DNA of 64,000 nt, from the NCBI RefSeq assembly GCF_011059185.1, contig NZ_JAALFE010000017.1, positions 26,242-90,241 on the forward strand, in the 5' to 3' direction. This document shows, in pieces, positions 25,867 through 34,420 of the stretch; positions within the stretch are counted from its first letter, which is position 1; every line of letters starts with the position of its first letter. Origin of the DNA: Paragemmobacter kunshanensis. GTDB taxonomy: Bacteria > Pseudomonadota > Alphaproteobacteria > Rhodobacterales > Rhodobacteraceae. Position numbers and translations under genes: made by a program. The notes beneath the pieces were generated by a model, which saw nothing but the letters and a program-made list of their open reading frames with translations, searched no databases and was not told where the DNA came from.

Positions 25867-26874
25867 TCAGAAGCTGGCATCCCGGTCCAGCGGCCAGACC
25901 GGGCGGCGCACCCGCGCATAGGGGCGGAGATGGGCCTGCGGGGTGGCCAGGGCGCCGGTATCGCAAACGATCACCTCGCCGGAGACGGGTTCGAAGGCGG
26001 CCCGGAAATGCTGCATCGACTTGACCACAAGAAAGCGCAGATCAGCCGGTTCGATTCCGAAGGTGCGCACCTGTTGCAGATCGAGCATCTGGCCCGGCAG
26101 GGTGACGACGAGAATGTCGATGCCTTGCACGCGCAGCACGGCCGTCGGGCCGAAGCTGTGGGTAATGCCACCGAGGATCGGGCCATCGCCCGTATAGGTG
26201 CCGTCGGACAAATGCCTGATCTCGCCTGTCAGTCGAAGCGGGCCACCGCCAAAGGTGGGGTCGCATTTCCCGCCGAGTTCAAGGGTCACGCTGTCCCCGA
26301 CCTTGTGTCGGTGCAGGATCGCTGCCGCTTCGGGATCAATCATGGGGGCGAAGGCGCCGGGGCCGGCGCCCGCGCGCAGCAGCGCCTGCAACAGTGCCGT
26401 CGCGTCGCCATAGGCGCCTGCCCCGGGGTTGTCGGCATAGTCGGCAATCACGAGCGGGCCCTTTGCGGCATCGAAATCCCGCGCCCGCGCTGCTGCCTGA
26501 TCGGGCGTGAGAAAGGCATTGGCCACCTTGCCGCGCCCGTCCCAGATCCGGCGGGCCAGGCTTTCGGCGATCCGGGCCGCGCGGGCCTGGTGGCCCTGGT
26601 CATGGGTGACAAGGACCGTGGGCCCCATCTCGGTGATGTCGGCTTCGGAGAAGCCGGCATTGATCGACACGGCGAGGATTCCGGGTTCTGCCTCATGGGT
26701 TGCGGCATCGGCATAGAGGGCGGCGGTTTCGGGCACGTCGGTCCGGCCGGCATTGGCCTCGTCCAGCATGGGTATGTGAACGCGCAATGTCCGGGGGGCC
26801 ACCCTTCCCCGCATCGTCGCCTCCAGTAGATCACCCGCCTGCCGACCGATGCTGCGCATGTCGACATGCGGATA
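25867..26874 (-). pseudogene. 5'-truncated MlrC/M81 family metallopeptidase
   Basis: About 335 codons of the M81 (microcystinase C-like) family. Recognisable parts are VSINAGFSEADITEMGPTVL, the central GGKCDPTFGGGPLRLTGEI block of the MlrC C-terminal domain, and LPGQMLDLQQVRTFGIEP. Full-length relatives have about 490 residues; roughly the first 150, with the zinc-binding region, are absent. Homology begins exactly at YPHVDMRS, a conserved internal motif, preceded by an in-frame TAG. The break coincides with the start of a truncated phage gene on the other strand. Confidence 0.8.
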
Positions 26875-27259
26875 CGGCTACACGCCCGAACGGCCGATGC
26901 GGGTGATACCTAGCGCAGCCGCCATCAGCAGGATGGAGGAATGCTTCGACTGGCTCCTGATGCTGAACCCTGAGGATGCCCGGATCGTCTGGCTCAGGGC
27001 CGAGGGTGCTCGCTGGCGGCAGGTCTGCATTCGCGCCGGGGTGGTGCGATCGACAGCCTGGCGGCGCTGGGTGGCCGCTCTTCTGACCATCTCGAAGAAG
27101 CTGGAAAAGCTCGATAAATCAAAGGGCAAAGGCAAGGGCGCAAAACCCCTCACCGCAACCGCCCGCAATCAACCGCGCGAAAGCGGCGCGGAAGCCGACG
27201 ACAACCGGCCCGATCCGTCGAACTTCGGGCGCGACACTTTCCCGGGTTTTGATGCATAA
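26849..27259 (+). pseudogene. 5'-truncated phage DUF6362 protein
   Basis: The part from about 26867 on reads YTPERPMRVIPSAAAISRME and LNPEDARIVWLRAEGARWRQ, then an HTH-like stretch ending WRRWVAALLTIS. I recognise the C-terminal two thirds of DUF6362, a helix-turn-helix protein encoded near the packaging genes of alphaproteobacterial prophages. The N-terminal part (about 60 residues, usually beginning WTPE) is missing. A lysine-rich tail follows. Cut at the same place as the MlrC gene. Confidence 0.6.
26855..26870. repeat. 16-bp perfect palindrome at the MlrC/phage junction
   Basis: CGCATGTCGACATGCG reads identically on both strands. It lies at the exact point where homology to MlrC (minus strand) and to DUF6362 (plus strand) both stop. 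It may be a recombination or integration relic, or chance at a codon-rich junction. Confidence 0.6.
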
Positions 27260-27516
27260 AAAGGGCAAGATGGCGAAGGGTGCAGGCGACGATCGCTTCA
27301 CCTGATGCCCTCACCCCTGCTTCCGCCGCCGCTCCCGGCTGCCCCCCCGCGTTAGGTTCTCCCGGAAGGGAGACGTATGCGGGGGGCCTAGGCGCGACTA
27401 ACCGCTAGTGACAGAACAAAAATCTGGGTCCGCGCCTTGGGTGCGCGCTTTGGGTGCGCGGGTGCGCACCTGACGCCGCACCTCGCCTCAGACCCTTCCG
27501 AAAGGCCCCGCGCCCC
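27260..27516. other. Phage-derived intergenic stretch
   Basis: 257 bp without a supportable gene between the DUF6362 and ParB fragments. It carries tandem GGGTGCGCG words around 27437-27467, reading like a short GC-rich repeat, and a short stem at 27350-27375. Nothing else is visible. Confidence 0.4.
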
Positions 27517-27780
27517 ATGCTTCAGATCGACATGCTCCCGGTTGACCGGCTGGTTCCCTACATCCGCAACGCCCGGACCCATGAGCCGGATCAGATCGCC
27601 CAAATTGCGGCCTCGATCGCCGAGTTCGGCTTCACCAACCCGATCCTGATCGGCGAGGACGAGGTGATCATCGCAGGCTACGGCCGCCTGATGGCCGCCA
27701 ACGCGCTGGGCCTGACCGAAGTTCCGGTGATCGCGCTGGACCATCTGTCCTCCAACGTTCCCAGAGTCTGCGGTCACTAG
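27517..27780 (+). pseudogene. Truncated phage ParB-like nuclease domain protein
   Basis: The 87-codon frame starts MLQIDMLPVDRLVPYIRNAR and has the ParB/Sulfiredoxin core QIAQIAASIAEFGFTNPILIG followed by GYGRLMAANALGL. Phage ParB-domain proteins of this type are 150 to over 400 residues, often fused to a DNA methyltransferase. Here homology ends at VIALDHLS (about 27750) and a short unrelated tail leads to TAG. It is the right edge of the first phage remnant. Confidence 0.75.
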
Positions 27781-27860
27781 GTCAAGATCGCCCGTTTCTG
27801 GCTGCCCCGGAACCGATAACTCGATAAGCACTTTCGACCAATAGAGGCTGATACCGCTCG

Positions 27861-28613
27861 TCAGTCGAGGACGATGCCGCCGTCGACGTTCAGGGTCTGT
27901 CCGGTCACGAAGGCGCTGTCATCCGAGCAGAAGAAGGCCACGGGACCGGCCACATCTTCGGGATCGCCGATGCGGGCCATCGCGGTCTTTGCCTGCCAGG
28001 CGCCACGGATCGCGGGATCGTCAAGGTTCACGCGGCCCATGTCGGTCAGGATGATGCCGGGGCAGACGCAATTGGCGGTGATACCCAATGGGCCGACCTC
28101 TTGGGCCAGCACGCGGGTAAAGCCCATCACGGCTGCTTTCGATGCCGAATAATGCGCCTGCTCCGGCGCGCCATGCTTGCCGCCGATCGAGGCGATGTTG
28201 CAGATGCGCCCGTAGCCCTTGGCCTTCATCGCGGGGAGGACGGCCTGGGTAACAAGGAAGGTGCCCTTGGCATTCACGTCCATGACGCTGTCCCAATAGT
28301 CTTCGGGGCAATTTTCGACGTCCGAGGCGCGCAGGATACCGGCATTGTTCACGACGGCATGGATCGTGCCGAAATCGTGCAGGATGCGGGCAACCATCGC
28401 CTGCACCGCGGCTTTCGACGACACGTCGGCGTGGTAGGGAATGGCGCGGATGCCGGCGGAGTGGGCTTCGGCTGCGACAGCTTCCAGCGCCTCCGCCTGA
28501 CGGTCTATGTCGTTCAACGCAAGGTCGAAACCCCTCCGCGCAAGCCCAAGCGCGATGGCCCGTCCGATCCCCCTGCTTGCCCCAGTGACCAGCGCCACCC
28601 GTCCGTTGCCCAT
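27861..28613 (-). CDS. SDR-family NAD(P)-dependent oxidoreductase
   Basis: A 250-residue short-chain dehydrogenase. Motifs: cofactor site TGASRGIGRA, NNAGILRAS, and the catalytic Ser-Tyr-Lys in ASIGGKHGAPEQAHYSASKA, then PG. The start at 28613 has a strong GGGGAGG site 5 bp in front; an in-frame start at 28649 lacks it. It is the last gene of the carbohydrate operon, 13 bp after another SDR. Two SDRs beside a sugar kinase suggest successive oxidations or an epimerising oxidation-reduction of a polyol. Confidence 0.9.
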   Translation of the reverse strand: MGNGRVALVTGASRGIGRAIALGLARRGFDLALNDIDRQAEALEAVAAEAHSAGIRAIPYHADVSSKAAVQAMVARILHDFGTIHAVVNNAGILRASDVENCPEDYWDSVMDVNAKGTFLVTQAVLPAMKAKGYGRICNIASIGGKHGAPEQAHYSASKAAVMGFTRVLAQEVGPLGITANCVCPGIILTDMGRVNLDDPAIRGAWQAKTAMARIGDPEDVAGPVAFFCSDDSAFVTGQTLNVDGGIVLD

Positions 28614-28626
28614 TTCTGCCTCCCCT

Positions 28627-29373
28627 TCAAAGCGCGGTATATCCACCATCCACCGTCAGCACCGTTCCGGTCACATAACTGGCGGCATCAGACGCAAGGA
28701 AGGCCACCGCCGTTGCGATCTCGCGCGGGTCGGCAAGGCGGCCCATCGGAATGCCCTGAAGCCAGCGGTCGAACCATTCGGGGCGGGACCGGCCAGCCAA
28801 CGTCAGCTCCGTCGCCGTATAGCCGGGGGCCACGGCATTGACCCGCACCTTGCCCGCCCATTCCACCGCAAGGGATTTGGTCAGCATGTTCACCCCCGCC
28901 TTGGCCGCGTTATAGGCGGCCTGTGCCTGCGGGAAGACGACGATCTCGCCGCACATCGAGCTGATGTTGACCACCGATCCGCTCCCCGCCGCGACCATTG
29001 GGCGACCAAAGGCGCGGGCGGTGTGAAAGACGCCGTGCAGGTCCACGTCGATGACGCGCCGCCAGTCCTCCAGCGCGGTCTCCAGTGCGGGTCCGTTCTG
29101 CACGATCCCTGCATTGTTGACGAGGATCTGCGCCGGACCAAGGCGCGCGGCCAGCCCGGCGGCTGCGGTTTCGCAGGCGTCAGGATCGGTTACGTCCAGC
29201 AGCAGCGCCTCTCCCCCGATGTCGCGGGCGGTCTGTTCGGCGCGGGGAAGGTCGCGGTCCGCGATGACGACACGCGCGCCGCCTTCGGCCAGAACCTCGG
29301 CAATGGCGCGGCCGATCCCGGTGGCCCCGCCAGTGATGACGGCAAGGCGGCCCGATATGTCGAAGGCCTTCAC
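28627..29373 (-). CDS. SDR-family oxidoreductase (polyol dehydrogenase-like)
   Basis: A 248-residue SDR with TGGATGIGRAIAEVLAEGG, LVNNAGIVQNG, and the catalytic set in NISSMCGEIVVFPQAQAAYN followed by AAK. The start is a GTG at 29373 that overlaps the kinase stop (GTGA, 29370-29373). Longer in-frame starts run back into the kinase gene and are not conserved. Sequence is closest by eye to polyol and gluconate dehydrogenases that convert an alcohol to a ketone, which would provide the ketose substrate for the kinase. Confidence 0.88.
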   Translation of the reverse strand: MKAFDISGRLAVITGGATGIGRAIAEVLAEGGARVVIADRDLPRAEQTARDIGGEALLLDVTDPDACETAAAGLAARLGPAQILVNNAGIVQNGPALETALEDWRRVIDVDLHGVFHTARAFGRPMVAAGSGSVVNISSMCGEIVVFPQAQAAYNAAKAGVNMLTKSLAVEWAGKVRVNAVAPGYTATELTLAGRSRPEWFDRWLQGIPMGRLADPREIATAVAFLASDAASYVTGTVLTVDGGYTAL

Positions 29374-30869
29374 GCCCCGCTTCCCAGCGCGGATTTCAGC
29401 GCGGGGTAAAGCGCCTTGTAGCGGGCGTAGATTTCCGCGTAGGCGGCGACATTCGCGGGATCGGGTTCCACCACGCGGCCCGGCTTGACCATGGCGGCAA
29501 TGCCTTCGTCGATGCTGGCGAAGCGCCCTGCCCCATAGGCGGCAAGCACCGCCGATCCGACCGAAGGCGCGTCGGGCGAATGGGGGATGCGGACGGGCAA
29601 ACCCGCCGTATCGGCATGGATCTGCATCCACAGATCTGATGCCGTGGCCCCGCCGCCCACCGTGATCTCGTTCGACGTGTAGCCCCCGGCGGCAAAGGCG
29701 TCGAGGATGGCGCGGGTGCCGAAGCCAATGCCCTCCATGATAGCGCGGAAGACGTGGTGGGGTTCATGCGCCAGCGTCAACCCGACGATCGCCCCGCGCG
29801 ACAGCGGGTCGGTATAGGGGGTGCGGTTGCCCTGGAAATGATCCTGCACGATCACGCCTTCGGCCCCCGGGGGAAGGGCTGCGGCCTTCGCGTTCATTTG
29901 GTCCAGGTCCAGCGTTCCCCCCGTAAAACGGCGAAGCCAGTTGATGATCGAGCCGGTCGAGGTCTGCCCCCCTTCGACGATCCAGCGGTCGGGATAGACG
30001 ATGTCGGGATAGGCCCCCCAGACGCCCGGCGCGTGCAGGGGGGCAGAGGTGACGCCGAACTGCAGATGCGACGATCCGGTGATCAGCGCCAGTTGGCCAG
30101 GTTGCGCCACGCCCAGACCGATCATCCCGATCAGCGCATCGGCCCCGCCTTGCACCACCTTGACCGACTGCGGCAGGCCAAGCTCCGCCGCGGCGCGGGA
30201 GGTGAGGGTGCCCACCACCTCACCCGGCGCAAGGACGCGGGCGGGCCATTTCTCGACCAGCTCCTCCATCCCCAGCGCGCGGAGGATGCCGGTCGCCCAG
30301 CCGCCATTGCGCGACGAATAGTGCCAGCGCAGGCCTGCATTATCGAGGCTGGCAACCCGTTCGCCGGTCAGGCGCAGCGTCAGGAAATCCTGATATTCGC
30401 AGATCGTCCTGGCGCGGTCGAAGTTCGCGGGTTCGTTGCGTTTCAGCCAGAGCGCCTTGGGGATCATCCATTCCGCCGAAACTGGCCCCTGCCCCGCGCC
30501 GTTGATCCGCAGTGCGGCGTCGCCGGTGGCCAGCACCGCATCGGCCTCGGCGCTGGCGCGGACGTCCATCCACATCAGCGCGGGCCGCAGCGCGCGGCCT
30601 TCGGCATCCAGCGCAACGACGGTGCAGCAGGTGGTGGCGAAGGCCATCGCTTCGACCTCGCGCGGGTCGATCCCCGCTTCGGCCAATGCGCCGCGCGTTG
30701 CCTTGGTCAGACTGGACCACCAGTCCTCGGGGTCCTGTTCGGCGCGGGCGCCGGGGTAGAATTTTGTCTCGTAGGGTGCAGCGACCGAGGCGAGACAGTT
30801 CCCCGACAGGTCGAAGATGCGCACGCGAAGGCTTTCGGTTCCGCCGTCTGCCGCAAGATAACAGGCCAT
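29370..30869 (-). CDS. FGGY-family carbohydrate kinase
   Basis: A 499-residue ATP-dependent sugar kinase. The N-terminal phosphate loop is YLAADGGTESLRVRIFDLSG, the substrate-domain signature is seen in ALMWMDVRASAEA, and the C-terminal ATP site in GLTLAHEPHHVFRAIMEGIG and TVGGGATASDLWMQIHAD. ATG 30869 with GGGGGGAG upstream is preferred over TTG 30902. FGGY members phosphorylate ketoses, alditols or AI-2; which one is not clear. It is located between an AhpD-like gene and an SDR with which it is translationally coupled. Confidence 0.9.
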   Translation of the reverse strand: MACYLAADGGTESLRVRIFDLSGNCLASVAAPYETKFYPGARAEQDPEDWWSSLTKATRGALAEAGIDPREVEAMAFATTCCTVVALDAEGRALRPALMWMDVRASAEADAVLATGDAALRINGAGQGPVSAEWMIPKALWLKRNEPANFDRARTICEYQDFLTLRLTGERVASLDNAGLRWHYSSRNGGWATGILRALGMEELVEKWPARVLAPGEVVGTLTSRAAAELGLPQSVKVVQGGADALIGMIGLGVAQPGQLALITGSSHLQFGVTSAPLHAPGVWGAYPDIVYPDRWIVEGGQTSTGSIINWLRRFTGGTLDLDQMNAKAAALPPGAEGVIVQDHFQGNRTPYTDPLSRGAIVGLTLAHEPHHVFRAIMEGIGFGTRAILDAFAAGGYTSNEITVGGGATASDLWMQIHADTAGLPVRIPHSPDAPSVGSAVLAAYGAGRFASIDEGIAAMVKPGRVVEPDPANVAAYAEIYARYKALYPALKSALGSGA

Positions 30870-30898
30870 CGCCTTCTCCCCCCAAGTCAACCCGTCAC

Positions 30899-31234
30899 TC
30901 AACCCAGATCGCGGAATATCTGCAACGCCTTGGCTGCATACATGACCGCCGGGCCGCCGCCCATTTCAACCGCGATCTCCAGCGCCTCGATCAGCTGCGC
31001 CTCGTCCGCGCCGTGACGTCGGGCGGCGTCGGCGTGGTAGAGCAGACAATCCTCGCAGCCCTTTGCCGCCGCGATGGCCAGCGCGATCAATTCGCGTTCT
31101 GCAGCGTCAAAGCGGCCTGCCGTCGTCGCGGCCTTGCTGACCGCGCCGAAGCCCTGCATCAGCGCGGGTGCCGCCCGCGAGAAGGCGGCAAGACGGGCCT
31201 TCGCGGCCTGAAGCTCTGCTTTGCTGTCAGACAT
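30899..31234 (-). CDS. Carboxymuconolactone decarboxylase / AhpD-like protein
   Basis: A 111-residue all-helical protein with the CMD-family redox motif GCEDCLLYHADAARRHGAD, where Cys-x2-Cys and the following histidine form the AhpD-type active site. AhpD proteins link lipoyl enzymes to peroxide reduction by accepting electrons from dihydrolipoamide. Here the gene overlaps the lipoyl-E2 gene (31227-31234) and precedes the kinase by 29 bp, which makes an E2-linked redox role plausible but unproven. Confidence 0.85.
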   Translation of the reverse strand: MSDSKAELQAAKARLAAFSRAAPALMQGFGAVSKAATTAGRFDAAERELIALAIAAAKGCEDCLLYHADAARRHGADEAQLIEALEIAVEMGGGPAVMYAAKALQIFRDLG

Positions 31235-32396
31235 GCTGGATCGCTCCTGTCACGATGGCGGCCACGTCGGCGGGCGCATCCCATTGCGGCATGTGGCCGG
31301 TCGGCAGGACATGCACCGCCGCGCGGGGCGGAAGGTTGAACAGATGCGCCGCGGGGATGATGCGGTCGTCGCGCCCGATCAGCACGCGCAGGGGGATGCG
31401 GTCCGGCAGCCGCGACAGGGGGGCGAGCGTGTCTATGCGCTGGCCGTTCGGCCCTGCGATGGCGGCGGCAAGAACGCCAAGGCGGCCTTGCGACAGGGTC
31501 TTGGCCATCGCCTCCAGCGCGTCGGTCGACAGTGTCGCGGCCTTGGGGCCGAGTAGGCGCAGCAGGTGGGCGATTTCACCCCCCGTTCGGGCATGGGCCA
31601 TGCCGTGGACGAAGGCCACCTCGATCTCGCGCCCCAGTCCGGCGGGGGCGATGAGGGTAAGGGAAGCGACGCGGTCGGGGTATGCGGCGGCGTAGAGGGC
31701 GGCGAGATGACCGCCCAGCGAATGGCCGACGAGGTGGATCTTGCCTGTCACGCCTGTGGCATGGCGGTTGACGGCAGAAAACAGGTCGTCGATCCCCTGC
31801 GGCACCGTCCCATCGCTGCCGTGGCCCGGAAGGTCGGGGGCAAGGACGCTGTGGCCCGCGCGGGAAAGCGCAGCAGCGAGAGCAGCCCATGTCGCCCCGT
31901 CGCCCGCAAAGCCATGGAGGAGGAGGATGGTCGCGGGGCCTGCGGCGGGAATGTCCTCCGCCTCGATCCGGCCACGGCGGCCGGTGCCGGTGACGACTTC
32001 CAGCGCGACGCCGGACTGGCGGGCAAGGCGGCGCGCAGCGGGGGTGGCGCGGAGCGCAGCGGGCGCGGCCGCGGGCGCGCGGTGCGGTTCCGGCACAACG
32101 GGAGTGGCGGCGGGTTCGGGCGCAGGCGGCGACGGGGTGCCTGCGTCTTCCCACTGCGTCGCCTCGATCCGCGCGATGGGGGCGTCCACCGCCACCACAT
32201 CGCCCGGCGCCACCAGCGTTTCCACCAGCACGCCATCGCCCAATGCGGGGTATTCCACGACGGTCTTGTCGGTTTCCACCTCCAGCAGGGGCTGGCCGCG
32301 CTTGAAGGATTGGCCCGGCTCGATCAGCCATGCGGCGATGGTGCCTTCCTCCATCGTCTCGCCCAGACGGGGCATGGTCAGGGTGCGCGTTGTCAT
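31227..32396 (-). CDS. AcoC-like E2: lipoyl domain plus alpha/beta hydrolase
   Basis: A 389-residue protein with three parts. Residues 1-80 are a lipoyl domain, with the lipoylated lysine expected in VETDKTVVEYPALG. Residues about 115-150 are a peripheral subunit-binding domain (TPAARRLARQSGVALEVVTG). The rest is an alpha/beta hydrolase: ILLLHGFAGDGATW, nucleophile elbow HLVGHSLGGHLA, and a C-terminal HMPQWDAP. As in AcoC of acetoin dehydrogenase, the classical catenated E2 acyltransferase domain is replaced by the hydrolase fold. It is coupled by ATGA to E1 beta. Confidence 0.9.
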   Translation of the reverse strand: MTTRTLTMPRLGETMEEGTIAAWLIEPGQSFKRGQPLLEVETDKTVVEYPALGDGVLVETLVAPGDVVAVDAPIARIEATQWEDAGTPSPPAPEPAATPVVPEPHRAPAAAPAALRATPAARRLARQSGVALEVVTGTGRRGRIEAEDIPAAGPATILLLHGFAGDGATWAALAAALSRAGHSVLAPDLPGHGSDGTVPQGIDDLFSAVNRHATGVTGKIHLVGHSLGGHLAALYAAAYPDRVASLTLIAPAGLGREIEVAFVHGMAHARTGGEIAHLLRLLGPKAATLSTDALEAMAKTLSQGRLGVLAAAIAGPNGQRIDTLAPLSRLPDRIPLRVLIGRDDRIIPAAHLFNLPPRAAVHVLPTGHMPQWDAPADVAAIVTGAIQHV

Positions 32397-33364
32397 GCGA
32401 ACAGCCGCCCTGCCGTCTCGGCGATCAGCTTCGGCCCCGGGACCGACCCGCTTTCCAGCTGGGTGGAGACGGAGATGGGGATATCCTCGCCCGCCACGCG
32501 GATCACGGGGTCATGGAGGAAGTCGAAACATTCCTCAGTGATCCGCGCCGCCAGTTCCGCAGCCACCCCACAGGTCATCGCCCCTTCGGACACGACCATG
32601 ACGCGCCCCACCCGTTCCACATGCGGGCGGATCGTTTCGAAATCCAACGGGTTCAGGGTGCGCAAGTCGATCACCGTCGCCTCGATCCCCTGTGCCGACA
32701 GGGTCTTGGCGGCGTCGAGCGCATAGTGGAGCTGGCGGGAATAGGTCACGATCACCAGATCATCCCCTGTCCGCCGCACCGCCGCCTTGCCCCATTCCAG
32801 GGCGGGGGCGGAAAGGTCCACATCCTCTTTCATCGTGTAAAGCGCCTTGTGTTCGATAAAGACCACGGGATCGGGTTTCGTCAGCGCCTGACGGAGCAGA
32901 TGGTAGGCATCGGCCACCGTGGCGGGCATCGCCAGACGCAGGCCGGGGGTGTGCATGACATAGGCCTCAAGGCTCTGGCTGTGCTGGGCCCCCGCCGACC
33001 GCCCCGTGCCGCCTTGGGTGCGAAGGACCATCGGCACGCCGATCTGGCCGCCGAACATGTAGCGGATCTTGGCGGCCTGATTGGCAAGCTGGTCCATCGT
33101 CATGCCGATGAAATCGACATACATGAGTTCGGCGACGGGGCGCAGGCCGGTCATCGCCGCCCCCACCGCCGCGCCGACGATGGCGGGTTCGGAAATCGGC
33201 GTGTCGATCACTCGGTCGGGGCCGAAGTCGCGGATCAGGTCCTTGGTCACGCCGTAGGCTCCGCCGTAGCGGCCCACTTCCTCGCCCATGATGACGACAT
33301 CGGGATCGTCGCGCATCGCATCTGCCAGTGCCTGACGCAGCGCGTCACGATAGGTCATTTCCAT
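32393..33364 (-). CDS. Thiamine-dependent dehydrogenase E1 beta subunit (AcoB-like)
   Basis: A 323-residue subunit with the family start MTYRDALRQALADAM, followed by VIMGEEVGRYGGAYGVTKDL, SEPAIVGAAVGAAMTGLRPV and the C-terminal EGAMTCGVAAELAARI. The start at 33364 has an AAAGG site 7 bp upstream; an alternative ATG at 33379 overlaps the E1 alpha stop (ATGA) but has no ribosome site. Together with E1 alpha it carries out TPP-dependent cleavage of acetoin-like or 2-oxo substrates. Confidence 0.92.
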   Translation of the reverse strand: MEMTYRDALRQALADAMRDDPDVVIMGEEVGRYGGAYGVTKDLIRDFGPDRVIDTPISEPAIVGAAVGAAMTGLRPVAELMYVDFIGMTMDQLANQAAKIRYMFGGQIGVPMVLRTQGGTGRSAGAQHSQSLEAYVMHTPGLRLAMPATVADAYHLLRQALTKPDPVVFIEHKALYTMKEDVDLSAPALEWGKAAVRRTGDDLVIVTYSRQLHYALDAAKTLSAQGIEATVIDLRTLNPLDFETIRPHVERVGRVMVVSEGAMTCGVAAELAARITEECFDFLHDPVIRVAGEDIPISVSTQLESGSVPGPKLIAETAGRLFA

Positions 33365-33375
33365 GGCAGGGCCTT

Positions 33376-34413
33376 TCATTCGCGCGCCAGCACACGGTCA
33401 AGCCGGGTGCGGACGGGTTCGGGTTCGGGTTCGGACGGGTCGTAGACATCGCGGAACATGGAGGAGAGCGGAGGTTCCGCCTGCGCGATGGTGAAATCGA
33501 TGGTGGCGTCCATCTCGGCGTCGATGGCGGCGTCGAGCGCATCCAGATCGGCCGCCGTCACCAACCCTGCCGCGATGAGGCGGGCGCGGGCATGGGCAAC
33601 GGGGTCTTTCTGGCGGCCCGCGTCTTCTTCCGCCGCGTCGCGGTAGGGGGATTTGTCCTTTCGCGCGTGGCCGTAGAAGCGGTAGCAGTCCACGGCAAGG
33701 AAACCGGGTTTGCCCGCGCGCGCAGCATCGACGATGCGGCGGGCGGCGGCGGCGACGGATTCCACGTCCAGCCCGTCCACCGTTTCGCCGTTCAGGCCGA
33801 AGGCCTGTGCGCGTTCATGCAGGCGGGTGTTTGCGGTGGCCTGATCGATGCGGGTGCCCATGCCGTATTGGTTGTTGATGCAGCAGAACACCACCGGCAG
33901 ACCCCAGAGCGCGGCCATGTTCATGGATTCGTAAAGAATGCCCTGCCCTGTCGCCCCGTCGCCGAAGAAGGCGACCGAGACGGCCCCCGTCTTCTTGTGC
34001 CGCGCGGCAAGCCCCGCGCCCACAACGGTGGGGATGCCGCCGCCCACGATGGCATTGGCCCCCAGATGGCCCAGCCCCATGTCGGCGATATGCATGGACC
34101 CGCCCTTGCCGTGGCAATAGCCCGCCTCCTTGCCGCCGATTTCGGCCATCATCCGTGCAGGATCGGCCCCGCGCGCAAGGAAGATGCCGTGGCCACGGTG
34201 ATGCGTCGTGAAGGTGTCCTGCGGCTGCATCGCTGCGCAGACGCCGACCGCCGCGCTTTCCTCGCCGATGGAAAGGTGGAGCATGGAGCCTGCCGTCTGG
34301 CCGCGCACGAAGAGTTCGCCCACGCGTTCCTCGAAGCTGCGGACGCGCCGCATCTCTTGGTAGAGCCGGTGCAGGTCGGTGTTCGACCCCGGGATGGGAT
34401 GTTGGAGGGTCAT
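33376..34413 (-). CDS. Thiamine-dependent dehydrogenase E1 alpha subunit (AcoA-like)
   Basis: A 345-residue subunit with the TPP-binding motif SVAFFGDGATGQGILYESMN ending in the conserved CINN, and the family patterns MRRVRSFEERVGELFVRG and GKGGSMHIADMGLG. The phosphorylation-loop-like segment GHARKDKSPYRD is present. In acetoin dehydrogenase E1 cleaves acetoin to acetaldehyde and transfers the acetyl group to lipoyl-E2. No dihydrolipoamide dehydrogenase (E3) gene is in this cluster; a housekeeping E3 must serve. Confidence 0.92.
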   Translation of the reverse strand: MTLQHPIPGSNTDLHRLYQEMRRVRSFEERVGELFVRGQTAGSMLHLSIGEESAAVGVCAAMQPQDTFTTHHRGHGIFLARGADPARMMAEIGGKEAGYCHGKGGSMHIADMGLGHLGANAIVGGGIPTVVGAGLAARHKKTGAVSVAFFGDGATGQGILYESMNMAALWGLPVVFCCINNQYGMGTRIDQATANTRLHERAQAFGLNGETVDGLDVESVAAAARRIVDAARAGKPGFLAVDCYRFYGHARKDKSPYRDAAEEDAGRQKDPVAHARARLIAAGLVTAADLDALDAAIDAEMDATIDFTIAQAEPPLSSMFRDVYDPSEPEPEPVRTRLDRVLARE

Positions 34414-34420
34414 GACTTTC

